IMG/VR virus record: IMGVR_UViG_3300041407_000299
Span: 1 to 20,242 of that record
DNA length: 20,242 nucleotides
From: a virus
Reading direction: 5' to 3' (one strand)
This document shows positions 1 through 6,968 of the stretch, in pieces; within the stretch, counting starts at the first letter, position 1; every line of letters starts with the position of its first letter. The position numbers and the translations under genes are program-made. The notes under the pieces are model-generated. The model did no database searches. It saw only the letters and a list, made by a program, of their open reading frames with translations, and was not told the origin of the DNA.

Positions 1-68
1 TTTGACGAGCACCCGGCGAGTACCAGCGGCAACAGCCGCGCGCAGGCTTTCATTCTTATGTTTAGCAT
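1..68 (-). CDS. Rz1: Rz1-like outer-membrane spanin lipoprotein, embedded, partial
   Basis: In the +1 frame inside Rz an ATG at 68 opens MLNIRMKACARLLPLVLAGC. It has a short basic n-region, a hydrophobic core and an LAGC lipobox, followed by SS at the window edge. A GGAG Shine-Dalgarno lies 7 bases upstream of this ATG. An alternative ATG at 53 lacks a clear site. A lipoprotein nested out of frame in the 3' half of Rz is the classic Rz/Rz1 arrangement. The product would be lipidated and reach the outer membrane. Only the signal peptide falls inside the window. Confidence 0.8.
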   Translation of the reverse strand, partial: MLNIRMKACARLLPLVLAGCSS

Positions 69-273
69 CAGCTATCTCCTGGAAAAACTTACGATCTAGA
101 GCATCCCTCGCGGCCAAGGTCTGAGCAGCGAATTCAACATCCGCTTGCAGCTGCACAGCCTCCGCGCGCGAGGTACTGAGCTCTTCAGCCAGGCGATTTC
201 GGTCATGCACCAGCCAACCAAAAATCAGCAGAGCCGCTAACTCGAACAAGGCGATTACAACGTACTTACTCAT
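1..273 (-). CDS. Rz: Rz-like inner-membrane spanin subunit, partial at window edge
   Basis: My translation from the ATG at 273 gives MSKYVVIALFELAALLIFGW, a single N-terminal membrane span. It is followed by a long charged, Ala/Glu-rich helical stretch and ends at the window edge in GTRRVLVK. This is the Rz architecture: an N-terminal anchor and a periplasmic coiled coil. Rz spanins join an outer-membrane lipoprotein to disrupt the outer membrane at the last step of lysis. The ATG overlaps the endolysin stop codon (ATGA at 273-270), so the two are translationally coupled. The 3' end lies outside the window. Seen: membrane span, helical region, position after endolysin. Inferred: the name Rz, which the embedded Rz1 reading frame strongly supports. 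Confidence 0.85.
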   Translation of the reverse strand, partial: MSKYVVIALFELAALLIFGWLVHDRNRLAEELSTSRAEAVQLQADVEFAAQTLAARDALDRKFFQEIADAKHKNESLRAAVAAGTRRVLVK

Positions 274-734
274 AGCCCCACCTCACACAGCTGACGCTCT
301 TCCGCTCGGCGCGCCACGAGTCCGTTAAGCTTCACACCACCTGCGTACACCCACCGGTCAAACTCCGCACACGCTCCAGCCACATCACCAGCATTGAGCT
401 TTCTCAGCAACGTCGAACCAGCCAGCTTCCCTTGCCCTACGTTGTAAACAAACGATACCAGGGCCGCGCGCCGCTCTACCGTAAGTGGCACTTTGACCAG
501 GCTGTCGACTGCTTTGATGGCAACCGTGAGATCGGAATCGAGGAGTTGCTGACATTCATAAGCACTTTTCACCTGGCCGATAGCTGCGGTTGCGGTATGG
601 CCGTAACAGATAGTGGGAATACCCACAGGATCGAGGTAAGTCTTAGAGCGCAAGCCTTCGAAGTGCGTAACTACCGCACCAGCCACGCACAGGGTCGCGG
701 TAACAGAGGCAGTAACCAGGCGCTTATTCAGCAT
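270..734 (-). CDS. SAR endolysin, GH24 lysozyme (T4/P1 Lyz type)
   Basis: 154 residues. The catalytic triad of glycoside hydrolase family 24 is visible with the T4 lysozyme spacing (E-8-D-5-T): E26 in HFEG, D35 in LDPVG and T41 before ICYGHT. The body continues with a lysozyme-like RRAALVSFVYNVG segment. Residues 6-23 are a weakly hydrophobic, Ala/Thr/Val-rich N-terminal segment typical of a signal-anchor-release domain. This form is secreted by the host sec system and stays tethered until the membrane is depolarised. C16 lies within that segment and C43 is near the active site, so P1 Lyz-style disulfide control is possible but inferred. The gene overlaps the holin by 11 bases and Rz by an ATGA junction. 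Family assignment is secure; the activation mode is inferred. Confidence 0.93.
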   Translation of the reverse strand: MLNKRLVTASVTATLCVAGAVVTHFEGLRSKTYLDPVGIPTICYGHTATAAIGQVKSAYECQQLLDSDLTVAIKAVDSLVKVPLTVERRAALVSFVYNVGQGKLAGSTLLRKLNAGDVAGACAEFDRWVYAGGVKLNGLVARRAEERQLCEVGL

Positions 735-927
735 CTGGATTCACCGATTTGGCAGGCTCTTTTTTGGATTGCTTACGGAGCAGGAAGAAGATTTGGAGTG
801 AAACATACACGATAGTGACAATTGCAGCCCAGTCGCTCACAGTAATGCCCATAATCATGGCGCTAGTTACAGCAAGTGGTGGTGCTGACTTAACAACTTC
901 CGTAGTGATTTCATGAAATGTTGACAT
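724..927 (-). CDS. Holin, probably two-span pinholin-like
   Basis: 67 residues with two membrane segments, about 16-31 (Ala/Ser/Met/Gly-rich, weakly hydrophobic) and 34-50 (strongly hydrophobic, ending LQIFFLL). A basic tail RKQSKKEPAK follows. It is directly upstream of the endolysin and overlaps it, the standard holin position. A weakly hydrophobic first span together with a SAR endolysin recalls the S21 pinholin pair, where small holes depolarise the membrane and release the endolysin. No strong Shine-Dalgarno precedes the ATG; the upstream sequence is the AATAATAATAAG leader seen before other genes. Holin by context and topology is confident; the pinholin class is inferred. Confidence 0.85.
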   Translation of the reverse strand: MSTFHEITTEVVKSAPPLAVTSAMIMGITVSDWAAIVTIVYVSLQIFFLLRKQSKKEPAKSVNPDAE

Positions 928-949
928 GCGTAATTCTTATTATTATTAT
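921..949 (+). promoter_or_regulatory. Sigma70-type promoter for the 992/1204 pair
   Basis: TTGACA at 921-926, a 17-base spacer and TATTAT at 944-949 form a near-consensus promoter. Its -35 overlaps the holin start codon, and its -10 lies in the leader of the divergent holin transcript. The predicted start near 956 gives a leader of about 36 bases to the ATG at 992. Confidence 0.7.
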
Positions 950-970
950 ATCTGATAGACAATTGTATCA
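934..970 (-). promoter_or_regulatory. Promoter and AU-rich leader of the lysis operon
   Basis: On the minus strand the extended -10 TGATACAAT (970-962) is followed by an ATAATAATAATAAGAA leader (949-934) that runs almost to the holin ATG. The same layout precedes other minus-strand units here. No convincing -35 was found, which fits an extended -10 promoter. Confidence 0.6.
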
Positions 971-991
971 TTGCTAAAATGGAGTTTGAGC

Positions 992-1207
992 ATGAAACTC
1001 GAAAATTTTACCGCAGAACACGAAAAGTTCGGAATCGATGTCTGCCGTAGAGTTATCTTTGCAGCTATCGAAATGCACAAGGACGATTTTAAGACAGCCA
1101 CAAAGCCCGCCGTGGTGTTAGTCGCTATAAACAAGACCGCACAACAAATATTTGGCGATGAGTTACAGATGCGACGCTATCGCTTTGAAGAGGAATTAGG
1201 GATATGA
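992..1207 (+). CDS. Small protein of unknown function, paralogue of the next gene
   Basis: 71 residues, starting at the ATG at 992 with a GGAG seven bases upstream. A longer TTG start at 971 lacks such a site. The protein is highly charged and probably cytosolic. It ends in GDELQMRRYRFEEELGI, which closely matches the end of the next product (GCELRIRTIKFEQELGL), so the pair is probably a tandem duplication. The frame overlaps the next start by ATGA. It runs opposite to the lysis and structural genes under the promoter at 921-949, suggesting expression at a different time. I recognise no family. Confidence 0.72.
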   Translation: MKLENFTAEHEKFGIDVCRRVIFAAIEMHKDDFKTATKPAVVLVAINKTAQQIFGDELQMRRYRFEEELGI

Positions 1208-1434
1208 ACAACCCTATCCCCTACCGATTTTACACCGAAAACGACATGTTCAAAAAAGAAAGAGATGAGCACGGTGAAGAGTTTTTCAAGGCTTTGATCG
1301 ACAGGGTCGTATTTAAACTTGCTGGAGAGCTTGGCGCATACAACCGCGACAAGTTAACAGCCGAACTCATCGAAATATACGGCTGCGAGTTGCGGATAAG
1401 AACTATCAAATTTGAGCAGGAACTTGGTCTTTAG
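1204..1434 (+). CDS. Small protein of unknown function, paralogue of the preceding gene
   Basis: 76 residues, charged and soluble-looking, with no membrane span or known motif. The C-terminal half (YGCELRIRTIKFEQELGL) parallels the C-terminus of the preceding protein, and both share a predicted helix-rich middle. The start is coupled to the upstream stop by ATGA. The 3' end overlaps the 3' end of the convergent minus-strand gene at 1406-1594 by 29 bases, so simultaneous expression would create antisense pairing. Function unknown. Confidence 0.72.
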   Translation: MNNPIPYRFYTENDMFKKERDEHGEEFFKALIDRVVFKLAGELGAYNRDKLTAELIEIYGCELRIRTIKFEQELGL

Positions 1435-1594
1435 CTCGCCGCTTAGGCTTCACCTTCTCTTCAACGCTCTTAGCAACATCTCCCACAACCATATATTCCA
1501 GCGCTGCAAAGTGCTCATGCGCCCTAGAACCCACTTCGACAATCACGTAATCGTCGCCTTTTACTAGCTCCACAACCTCGGTAACCTTTCTCAT
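1406..1594 (-). CDS. Small hypothetical protein after the tail chaperone gene
   Basis: I place the start at the ATG at 1594, because a GGAG lies 6 bases upstream and the ATG overlaps the preceding stop as ATGA. The frame could extend to 1615. The 62-residue product starts MRKVTEVVELVKGDDYVIVE and ends in a Lys/Arg-rich tail (KVKPKRRAKDQVP). A short beta-rich core with a basic tail is seen, but I recognise no family. It is the last gene of the fibre block before the lysis genes and overlaps the convergent plus-strand gene. A structural or fibre-associated role is possible only by position. Confidence 0.65.
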   Translation of the reverse strand: MRKVTEVVELVKGDDYVIVEVGSRAHEHFAALEYMVVGDVAKSVEEKVKPKRRAKDQVPAQI

Positions 1595-1977
1595 TTTTGA
1601 CTCCAAATTGGCCATACGATATTAAATGGATCTGACTGCAACGTGATATCCCTGAGTGCTTGTCGATATCCCGCGAGTTCCTGGTGCTGCTGACTCACAA
1701 TCCCGCTAATGACTTCGCTATCTCTGATCTTCATCATCTCAACATCAGACTCTGCCAGAAGGACATCTCGAGACTGGCGTATGAAAAGCCACTGTGCTGC
1801 CCTGCTCTCTTGAATCTGAAATCCATCATCTTGGTAGATAACGCAACGACCGCTATTCAACGCTTCGATAATTTTTGTGCAGTCGTCCACTTCAACACAC
1901 TGAGCCTCAGGGATTTCGCCCAGCTCACCTACACCGACCACAAACCCCTGCCTGTGGTAAACCTTATTTTTTGACAT
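1591..1977 (-). CDS. Phage tail (fibre) assembly chaperone
   Basis: 128 residues. The C-terminal part, YRQALRDITLQSDPFNIVWP, is the signature seen in phage tail assembly chaperones (Phage_tail_APC type: YRqaLRDi...P..i.WP). The N-terminal part (VYHRQGFVVGVGELGEIPEA) is a poorly conserved beta-rich region. Such proteins lie directly downstream of fibre genes and help the fibre fold or trimerise. Here the start overlaps the end of the fibre gene at 1964 by 14 bases, which fits a dedicated chaperone for that fibre. Family recognition rests on the C-terminal motif and gene position. Confidence 0.78.
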   Translation of the reverse strand: MSKNKVYHRQGFVVGVGELGEIPEAQCVEVDDCTKIIEALNSGRCVIYQDDGFQIQESRAAQWLFIRQSRDVLLAESDVEMMKIRDSEVISGIVSQQHQELAGYRQALRDITLQSDPFNIVWPIWSQK

Positions 1978-3289
1978 AGAACCTGTACCCTTCAGAGATC
2001 GTTCGAATTTTAGGTGTAGCGAACTGATCGCCAGCGCGCACAGTTAGTAAGTTGGTTTGTACATTACCAGAAGCCCCATTAACTGAACCGGTACTACCCA
2101 GGCTTCCGACAGTGATAAGCTTAGCTGTATCAACATCCAGATAAACATACATCAACTTCGAATTAAACTCAGGCGGTGAGCCCCACGATCTACCACCATC
2201 AAACGAGATGTAAGCCTTATTTCCCGCAGTAGTCGGCGTGTGAAAAATGAAGTCATCGCAAGCATAGCCTTTACTCAAGGTCGCGCTAAAAGATGTGTGT
2301 ACTGAGTTGATCTGAGAAATCACTCCCGACGATACATCCAGTCGAAACTGAGGATATGAGACTCCAAAATAAACCGTTGAACTATCCCGATCTCCAATTA
2401 GAACGGTATAGGGAGTATTTGTGGACTGGATCAGTTTAATTGACATTACACCGACCAATGAATCATATTCACACTCGTACAAACCGGCTGCTAAACTCAG
2501 CGTTCCCGACAAGTAGAATTTTCGGCTTTTAGATCCGCACGCTGCAATGTAACTTCCTGATGGAGCTACGCCGCCCGCCCATGTTACGCCAGTCGTGGTC
2601 TTTAGCACTGGATCGTAAAGTGTTGCCGGGGCGTTCGTATATAAAAAAAGATCCCATTTGTCAGTGACTGCGACGACATTCTTAATCTCTGTCACAGACT
2701 GACCGGTATACCCAGAAGCAAATGCTCCATTCGTATAAGTCAAAGCATAGACGCTGTTACTTGTAGACCAATAAACCGCTTTATCAGTGACAAAAAGATC
2801 CGTAGAAACAGTCCCGGTCGCCGTATAAACCACACTTCCGGAGCTATCAGTAACGATGAGCTGCATTCCTGCCGTGCTCGTTCTATAAACGTAGTGCCCC
2901 TTAAATTTCAATACTTGCAGTACGTCAACAGATGCTCCCAAAGTCGAACGCACCTCTGAATCAGCGTTAAACCCCGCATACTGGGGCCCGGACACACCCG
3001 ACTTCAGCACCTCCGCAAGCTCTGGGGCCTCGGAATCGAAGTGAATACCGCCGTCACACTCAATATAGCCAGCATGCGTACCTGCCGGCAGCATCAAAAC
3101 AGAACCCGTTTCAACACCTGCCGCCGCTTCCGGAAACTTAATAGCTCCGATAACTTGCGCAACGCTGATCCCCATGGACTTGCCAGGATTACCATCGACA
3201 CCTGGTTTGTGGATGTGCATCTTTGCAGTCAAATCTCCGTCCCACTGATCAACTATATCGCCGGGGCGGACTTTATTCGTAGTAGTCAT
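1964..3289 (-). CDS. Tail fibre/spike protein with beta-propeller-like C-terminal region
   Basis: 441 residues. The N-terminus (DQWDGDLTAKMHIHKPGVDG) is a short beta-rich region likely to attach to the virion. From about residue 120 onward are repeated short beta-strands with aromatic and Gly residues. One clear Asp-box lies at S362-W369 (SFDGGRSW), the turn motif of sialidase-like beta-propellers. It overlaps the downstream chaperone gene, as fibres do. Likely role: receptor recognition on the host surface, perhaps glycan binding. No catalytic residues can be assigned, so enzymatic activity is not claimed. The upstream region carries TGATATACT as an extended -10 and a shortened AATAAGA leader. 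Confidence 0.75.
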   Translation of the reverse strand: MTTTNKVRPGDIVDQWDGDLTAKMHIHKPGVDGNPGKSMGISVAQVIGAIKFPEAAAGVETGSVLMLPAGTHAGYIECDGGIHFDSEAPELAEVLKSGVSGPQYAGFNADSEVRSTLGASVDVLQVLKFKGHYVYRTSTAGMQLIVTDSSGSVVYTATGTVSTDLFVTDKAVYWSTSNSVYALTYTNGAFASGYTGQSVTEIKNVVAVTDKWDLFLYTNAPATLYDPVLKTTTGVTWAGGVAPSGSYIAACGSKSRKFYLSGTLSLAAGLYECEYDSLVGVMSIKLIQSTNTPYTVLIGDRDSSTVYFGVSYPQFRLDVSSGVISQINSVHTSFSATLSKGYACDDFIFHTPTTAGNKAYISFDGGRSWGSPPEFNSKLMYVYLDVDTAKLITVGSLGSTGSVNGASGNVQTNLLTVRAGDQFATPKIRTISEGYRFYVKK

Positions 3290-3329
3290 TCTTATTGCTC
3301 TTGGCTGGCAATTTCATTTATGTAGTATA

Positions 3330-5306
3330 TCACCCTTCAACGAGCTGAAAGTTTACAACGTTATCCACATTTGAACTTAAAGTCACGACAAGCTCATCAT
3401 CTTCGACATCCGTAAAAAGATGCTTATCCAGACCAGCCTCAAGGAAAAAGCTTTCCCATGTGTTTCCCGCATCGTGAGATAGACTCACCTGAGATCCACC
3501 AGTAACTTCGTCGACTGAATAGCTGATGATAGTTTCGCTTTCTACATACACTCCTCTAACCCCAAGACTCCTTGGAACGCCAGTGATCTCGGTTGACTCG
3601 TAGTCTATAAGGTCTAAGCGTGTAAATTTGTCACCACCCATCCTGAAGAGATATTTATCAGTCGACGCCAAATTGTTGTAGTCGGCCCTCGAAATGTCCC
3701 TTGTGGTTCCATCAGACCGGAATTCGATCACACTGTTGCTTGTGTTTTGGAAAAATGCACTATTGCTGTTGAATGTATAACACCCCGCCTCACCATTGCA
3801 TGCCATGGAAAACCCATATACCGGGCCAGGCGTAGTTTCCATCGTCACCGGATTGATAAAAACAGAGATTGAAAAGGTATTGTTGACCACCCAATCCTTA
3901 TCTCCAAGAGTAACGATCATCGGCAGATTATTTCCACCAAACGCCTTGATATCCGCAACGACACCTGAATCAAATCCGTCATATCGGGTCAAGCGGTCAA
4001 AGTCACCATCCCTCCTCCAATAATAAGCAGTATGATTGGTTTTGTGAGCGTTACAGTCCCTGCCGAAAATGTAGTTCTTTTCGACTACACGCTCCGTGCC
4101 GCTGACTAAATCTTGCGAGGTATAGATGACGTACTTATAGTCATACACACTTACGTAAGTCGAACCAATCTTGATGGTCTTTTTGGGGAAGCCGTTGTAG
4201 TCAGGCAAAGAAAACTTGGCGATTGGTGTTGTTAGTATTGAAACGAAATTTTTGACAGCGGTAAAGAAAAACTCCCAACTGATATATCGACCGTCATCCG
4301 CACATTCGACCATCACCCTGCCGTCGACATCCGCGTACACAGCATCCGCAGCAGATACGAAACCCTCAAGATCTTTGGGACTGACGATAATCTCTACGTC
4401 ACCGATATCGACATGACGGGTGTACACAATAGTCACAGACCAGGCGTTATCAGTTTCGATTATCGCTTCGAAGGATTCCTCCTCGATAAAGATGGTGATC
4501 TCATCGCCCGCCCGACCACCACCGCCTGTGATCTCATACGTACCATCCTGGTTGTTGGTTACAGAGATGATGTACGGGGCAACGTAAGGATCTTCTACTT
4601 CGACATCTGGAGGCGTTCCAGGCTCGGTGTCTTTGACTCCAACGACAGCCGTCCAGCCGCCATCTGAGCCCACGGTAACGGGGTACGAGATTTCGTTGGC
4701 AATGACGTTGAGGGTGTCGCCGATCTTCCCACCGCCTCCGATGACGATGTAGGTGCCGTCACCTACGGGGGTGATGCTGATGACGTAGGGTGGCATGTAA
4801 TCTGAATCGACGTCTCCGTCCCCTGGGCCAATATCCGGAGGTGTGACGGATGGAGTGACAGTAAAAAACCAGGTGCCGGCACCGGTCAAATGCAGTTCGA
4901 ACCTCTCACCCGCAATCGTCACTGTCAAGACGTCACCAGCTCGACCGCCATGGCCACTGATTAGATACGAACCGTCAGGCGTGATCTCGATGCTATCGAT
5001 TACACCTACAGATGACGGGTCACCAGTGACAATCTCCAGATCCCCGGATAAAGGGCACGAGTCCAGGATGCCAGAGACCACTTGCCAGGCCCCGGAAGCA
5101 CTGACAGTCGTTGAAGCTGTTGAGCCATTAGAGAAAGTGACGGTCAGGTAAGTGCCTGGCACCGCGCCGCTGCCGCCGACCGTGGCTGTACCATCAGCAT
5201 GGCAAGTAACCCAAGTACCTCCAGGCTCACCAGGCGCAACACCACCCACCCTCTTCAAAGCACGACGCAACTTCAGCGATAGCAGTACGCGCTGGATGAT
5301 GTTCAT
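3330..5306 (-). CDS. Large fibre/adhesin protein with four Ig-like repeats and an Asp-box
   Basis: About 658 residues from the ATG at 5306, which overlaps the upstream stop as TGATG and has GAGG seven bases before it. A basic amphipathic N-terminus (residues 3-20) is followed by four repeats near 38-80, 110-153, 182-224 and 254-296, spaced about 72 residues. Each has a DG-T/S-Y core, a G-G-GD turn in the last three and a W near the end, as in bacterial Ig-like domains. The remaining 340 residues are beta-rich and contain an Asp-box at S611-W618 (SHDAGNTW), as in the neighbouring fibre. Likely a surface-exposed receptor-binding or decorating fibre; Ig-like repeats in phage virions often bind cell-surface sugars weakly. 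The function is inferred from architecture and position. Confidence 0.75.
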   Translation of the reverse strand: MNIIQRVLLSLKLRRALKRVGGVAPGEPGGTWVTCHADGTATVGGSGAVPGTYLTVTFSNGSTASTTVSASGAWQVVSGILDSCPLSGDLEIVTGDPSSVGVIDSIEITPDGSYLISGHGGRAGDVLTVTIAGERFELHLTGAGTWFFTVTPSVTPPDIGPGDGDVDSDYMPPYVISITPVGDGTYIVIGGGGKIGDTLNVIANEISYPVTVGSDGGWTAVVGVKDTEPGTPPDVEVEDPYVAPYIISVTNNQDGTYEITGGGGRAGDEITIFIEEESFEAIIETDNAWSVTIVYTRHVDIGDVEIIVSPKDLEGFVSAADAVYADVDGRVMVECADDGRYISWEFFFTAVKNFVSILTTPIAKFSLPDYNGFPKKTIKIGSTYVSVYDYKYVIYTSQDLVSGTERVVEKNYIFGRDCNAHKTNHTAYYWRRDGDFDRLTRYDGFDSGVVADIKAFGGNNLPMIVTLGDKDWVVNNTFSISVFINPVTMETTPGPVYGFSMACNGEAGCYTFNSNSAFFQNTSNSVIEFRSDGTTRDISRADYNNLASTDKYLFRMGGDKFTRLDLIDYESTEITGVPRSLGVRGVYVESETIISYSVDEVTGGSQVSLSHDAGNTWESFFLEAGLDKHLFTDVEDDELVVTLSSNVDNVVNFQLVEG

Positions 5307-5620
5307 CACTTGACCTCAGCGATCCAGACGGAAGCCGCATCTTCGCCTTCCATCAGTTTCACAGAAATCACTGCTCCGCGATTTGAACGCAAATAAATGC
5401 CAGAGCGAGCGTCAACTGGAGCATCGGCATCAGTCACCACAGAGCCTTCAGCAACGTGAATTACAGAAGTGCAGAAGAGGTACATGGCCTCTGTAGTGGT
5501 CGGCTGGCTAGTGAAAGTTGTATTTGCAGCTAAGAGTTCTCCGCGACCAAGGCTTTTCCCTGGCGCGACGATCTGCAGAGTTTCTCCGTCCCTATCTTTT
5601 ACAGCGGTAATATCGCTCAT
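5306..5620 (-). CDS. Small virion protein, possible head decoration or fibre base
   Basis: 104 residues, no membrane span, beta-rich, ending SVKLMEGEDAASVWIAEVK. The start at 5620 has GGGGGA five bases upstream. It lies between the coat gene, from which a terminator separates it, and the large Ig-repeat fibre, with which it overlaps by TGATG. Small proteins in this location are commonly capsid decoration, head-fibre or adaptor proteins. I recognise no family and cannot choose among these roles. Confidence 0.65.
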   Translation of the reverse strand: MSDITAVKDRDGETLQIVAPGKSLGRGELLAANTTFTSQPTTTEAMYLFCTSVIHVAEGSVVTDADAPVDARSGIYLRSNRGAVISVKLMEGEDAASVWIAEVK

Positions 5621-5638
5621 CTGTATCCCCCGAAAAGT

Positions 5639-5663
5639 AAAAAGGCCAGACTCTCGCCCGGCC
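5639..5663 (-). terminator. Rho-independent terminator after the coat gene
   Basis: On the minus strand the stem GGCCGGGC / GTCTGGCC encloses a GAGA (GNRA) tetraloop and is followed by TTTTT. It lies 11 bases after the coat-protein stop and would limit read-through into the fibre genes. Confidence 0.75.
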
Positions 5664-5673
5664 CCAAGCTCAC

Positions 5674-6837
5674 TTAGTGCCCGCCGAGACGGCTAGCGCG
5701 TTCAGGAGCCACAGCTTTAGTGCCGAACAGCGTTTCGAGTTTCCAGTGCGTGCTCTCAGTCGAAGCGTTGTACCAGCTGAGCAGCCTCAGGGTGATGCCT
5801 GTTTCCGGGTCGGTCATGCTGCCCATGGTCACACCGGGAGCATTCGCTGGGGTTTCGAGCTGGCGGAAAGCGATCATGAACGCTGTCTTGCTGAAAGCCA
5901 GGTCGACTGGGTGGTCGCCGACCACCGACACCGAGGTACTGGATGCAATTGCCTGGGTGATAGCGGGAGTAACAGCTACAGCAACGGCACCGTCTTCGTC
6001 TGCAGCAATATCTGCGGTGACAGCGAACACTTGATCAGTGCCAGCGACCGTTAGGATGTCTCCCTTTACGAACGTTGCGTTTGCACCTGCGCCGCTCAGA
6101 ACTAGCAGGCTGGAGCCTAAGTTGCCGGCTACCGAGGTCTTGATCGCATTGCTGGCGGAGGCAGTGCCCGCGAAGTGCATTGGAGCCTGTACATCGCTGT
6201 AGATGTCGAAGCCAAATCTACGACCGATGATGCCCTCCTTCTCTGCTGGCTGCTCGTAGCCAACGGTGAAGATGCCCAGCAGGTCGGCCTCAGTATCCGA
6301 TGTGAGAACCAGGTTCCTGTCGCCGCGAACGTTTCTACTATGAAGCGCCCTACGAGCTTCAATAAGATCTTTCTTATCGCGCCCATTGGTAGATGTCAGC
6401 ATTCCGGAGAAGTATGGAACCTCAGCGTACATGGCGAAGATAGCCTCGTTAACAGTACGCGCAAGAACATCGACTGCAGCCGCCAGTGCATCGGGGATGA
6501 CACCTGGCTGCATGCCAGTGAATTCACGGTCAGAGAGCTTGAACTCTTTGTACACATGGCGATCAAGGCGTAGCTCGACTTTCTCGACGTTCAGATCAGT
6601 AGCAACAGAGCCGCCAGTACCGTGCTCGTCAGCTTTATCGAACTCGACAGGCTTGTTAACTCGAACTAGCTCACCGACTTTCTTAGCTTCGTCTGCCTTG
6701 TCGACAGAAATGAGCTTCGGCATAGTCAGTTGACCGCGCAAGCGGGACATAGCAACCGGCAGGATAGTTTCGTTAATCAGCGCTTCGAAATCATTACCAA
6801 AAGCGCGCAGGACAACGAGTGCATTACTTTGAGACAT
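5674..6837 (-). CDS. Major capsid protein, P22 coat-like family
   Basis: 387 residues. The N-terminus (LVVLRAFGNDFEALINETIL), the DRHVYKEFKLSDREFTGMQPG segment, the long helix with AAAVDVLARTVNEAIF, and EARRALHSRNV followed by RNLVLTSDTEADLLG match the P22 coat protein family layout of the HK97 fold. A beta-rich insertion around residues 235-310 (SGAGANATFVKGDILTVAG onward) resembles the extra domain of such coats. It follows the scaffold gene, the expected order. An AGGT site lies 7 bases before the ATG, and an AATAATAAAT leader precedes it. The protein assembles into the icosahedral shell on scaffold. Family identification is by remembered motif pattern, without alignment. Confidence 0.88.
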   Translation of the reverse strand: MSQSNALVVLRAFGNDFEALINETILPVAMSRLRGQLTMPKLISVDKADEAKKVGELVRVNKPVEFDKADEHGTGGSVATDLNVEKVELRLDRHVYKEFKLSDREFTGMQPGVIPDALAAAVDVLARTVNEAIFAMYAEVPYFSGMLTSTNGRDKKDLIEARRALHSRNVRGDRNLVLTSDTEADLLGIFTVGYEQPAEKEGIIGRRFGFDIYSDVQAPMHFAGTASASNAIKTSVAGNLGSSLLVLSGAGANATFVKGDILTVAGTDQVFAVTADIAADEDGAVAVAVTPAITQAIASSTSVSVVGDHPVDLAFSKTAFMIAFRQLETPANAPGVTMGSMTDPETGITLRLLSWYNASTESTHWKLETLFGTKAVAPERASRLGGH

Positions 6838-6929
6838 TGATATACCTATTTATTATTGTTTTTATGTTGGTATTCGTGACGTACCTGTTGCTCACAGAGC
6901 AAAACAGTCGCTGGCCCAACCAGCTTGAG

Positions 6930-6955
6930 AACTGGGGCTTGGCTAAGCCCCAGTT
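6930..6955. terminator. Perfect 11-bp hairpin between scaffold and coat genes
   Basis: AACTGGGGCTT, a 4-base loop and AAGCCCCAGTT form an exact 11-bp stem. Neither side has a good T-tract, so it may be a weak terminator, an RNA-processing signal or a 3'-end stabiliser that sets the ratio of scaffold to coat mRNA. Confidence 0.55.
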
Positions 6956-6968
6956 GTTGAAATATTAC

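Noticed and set aside
432-815. 127-codon plus-strand frame opposite the endolysin and holin
   Set aside because: Both opposing genes have clear motifs and overlaps; shadow frame.
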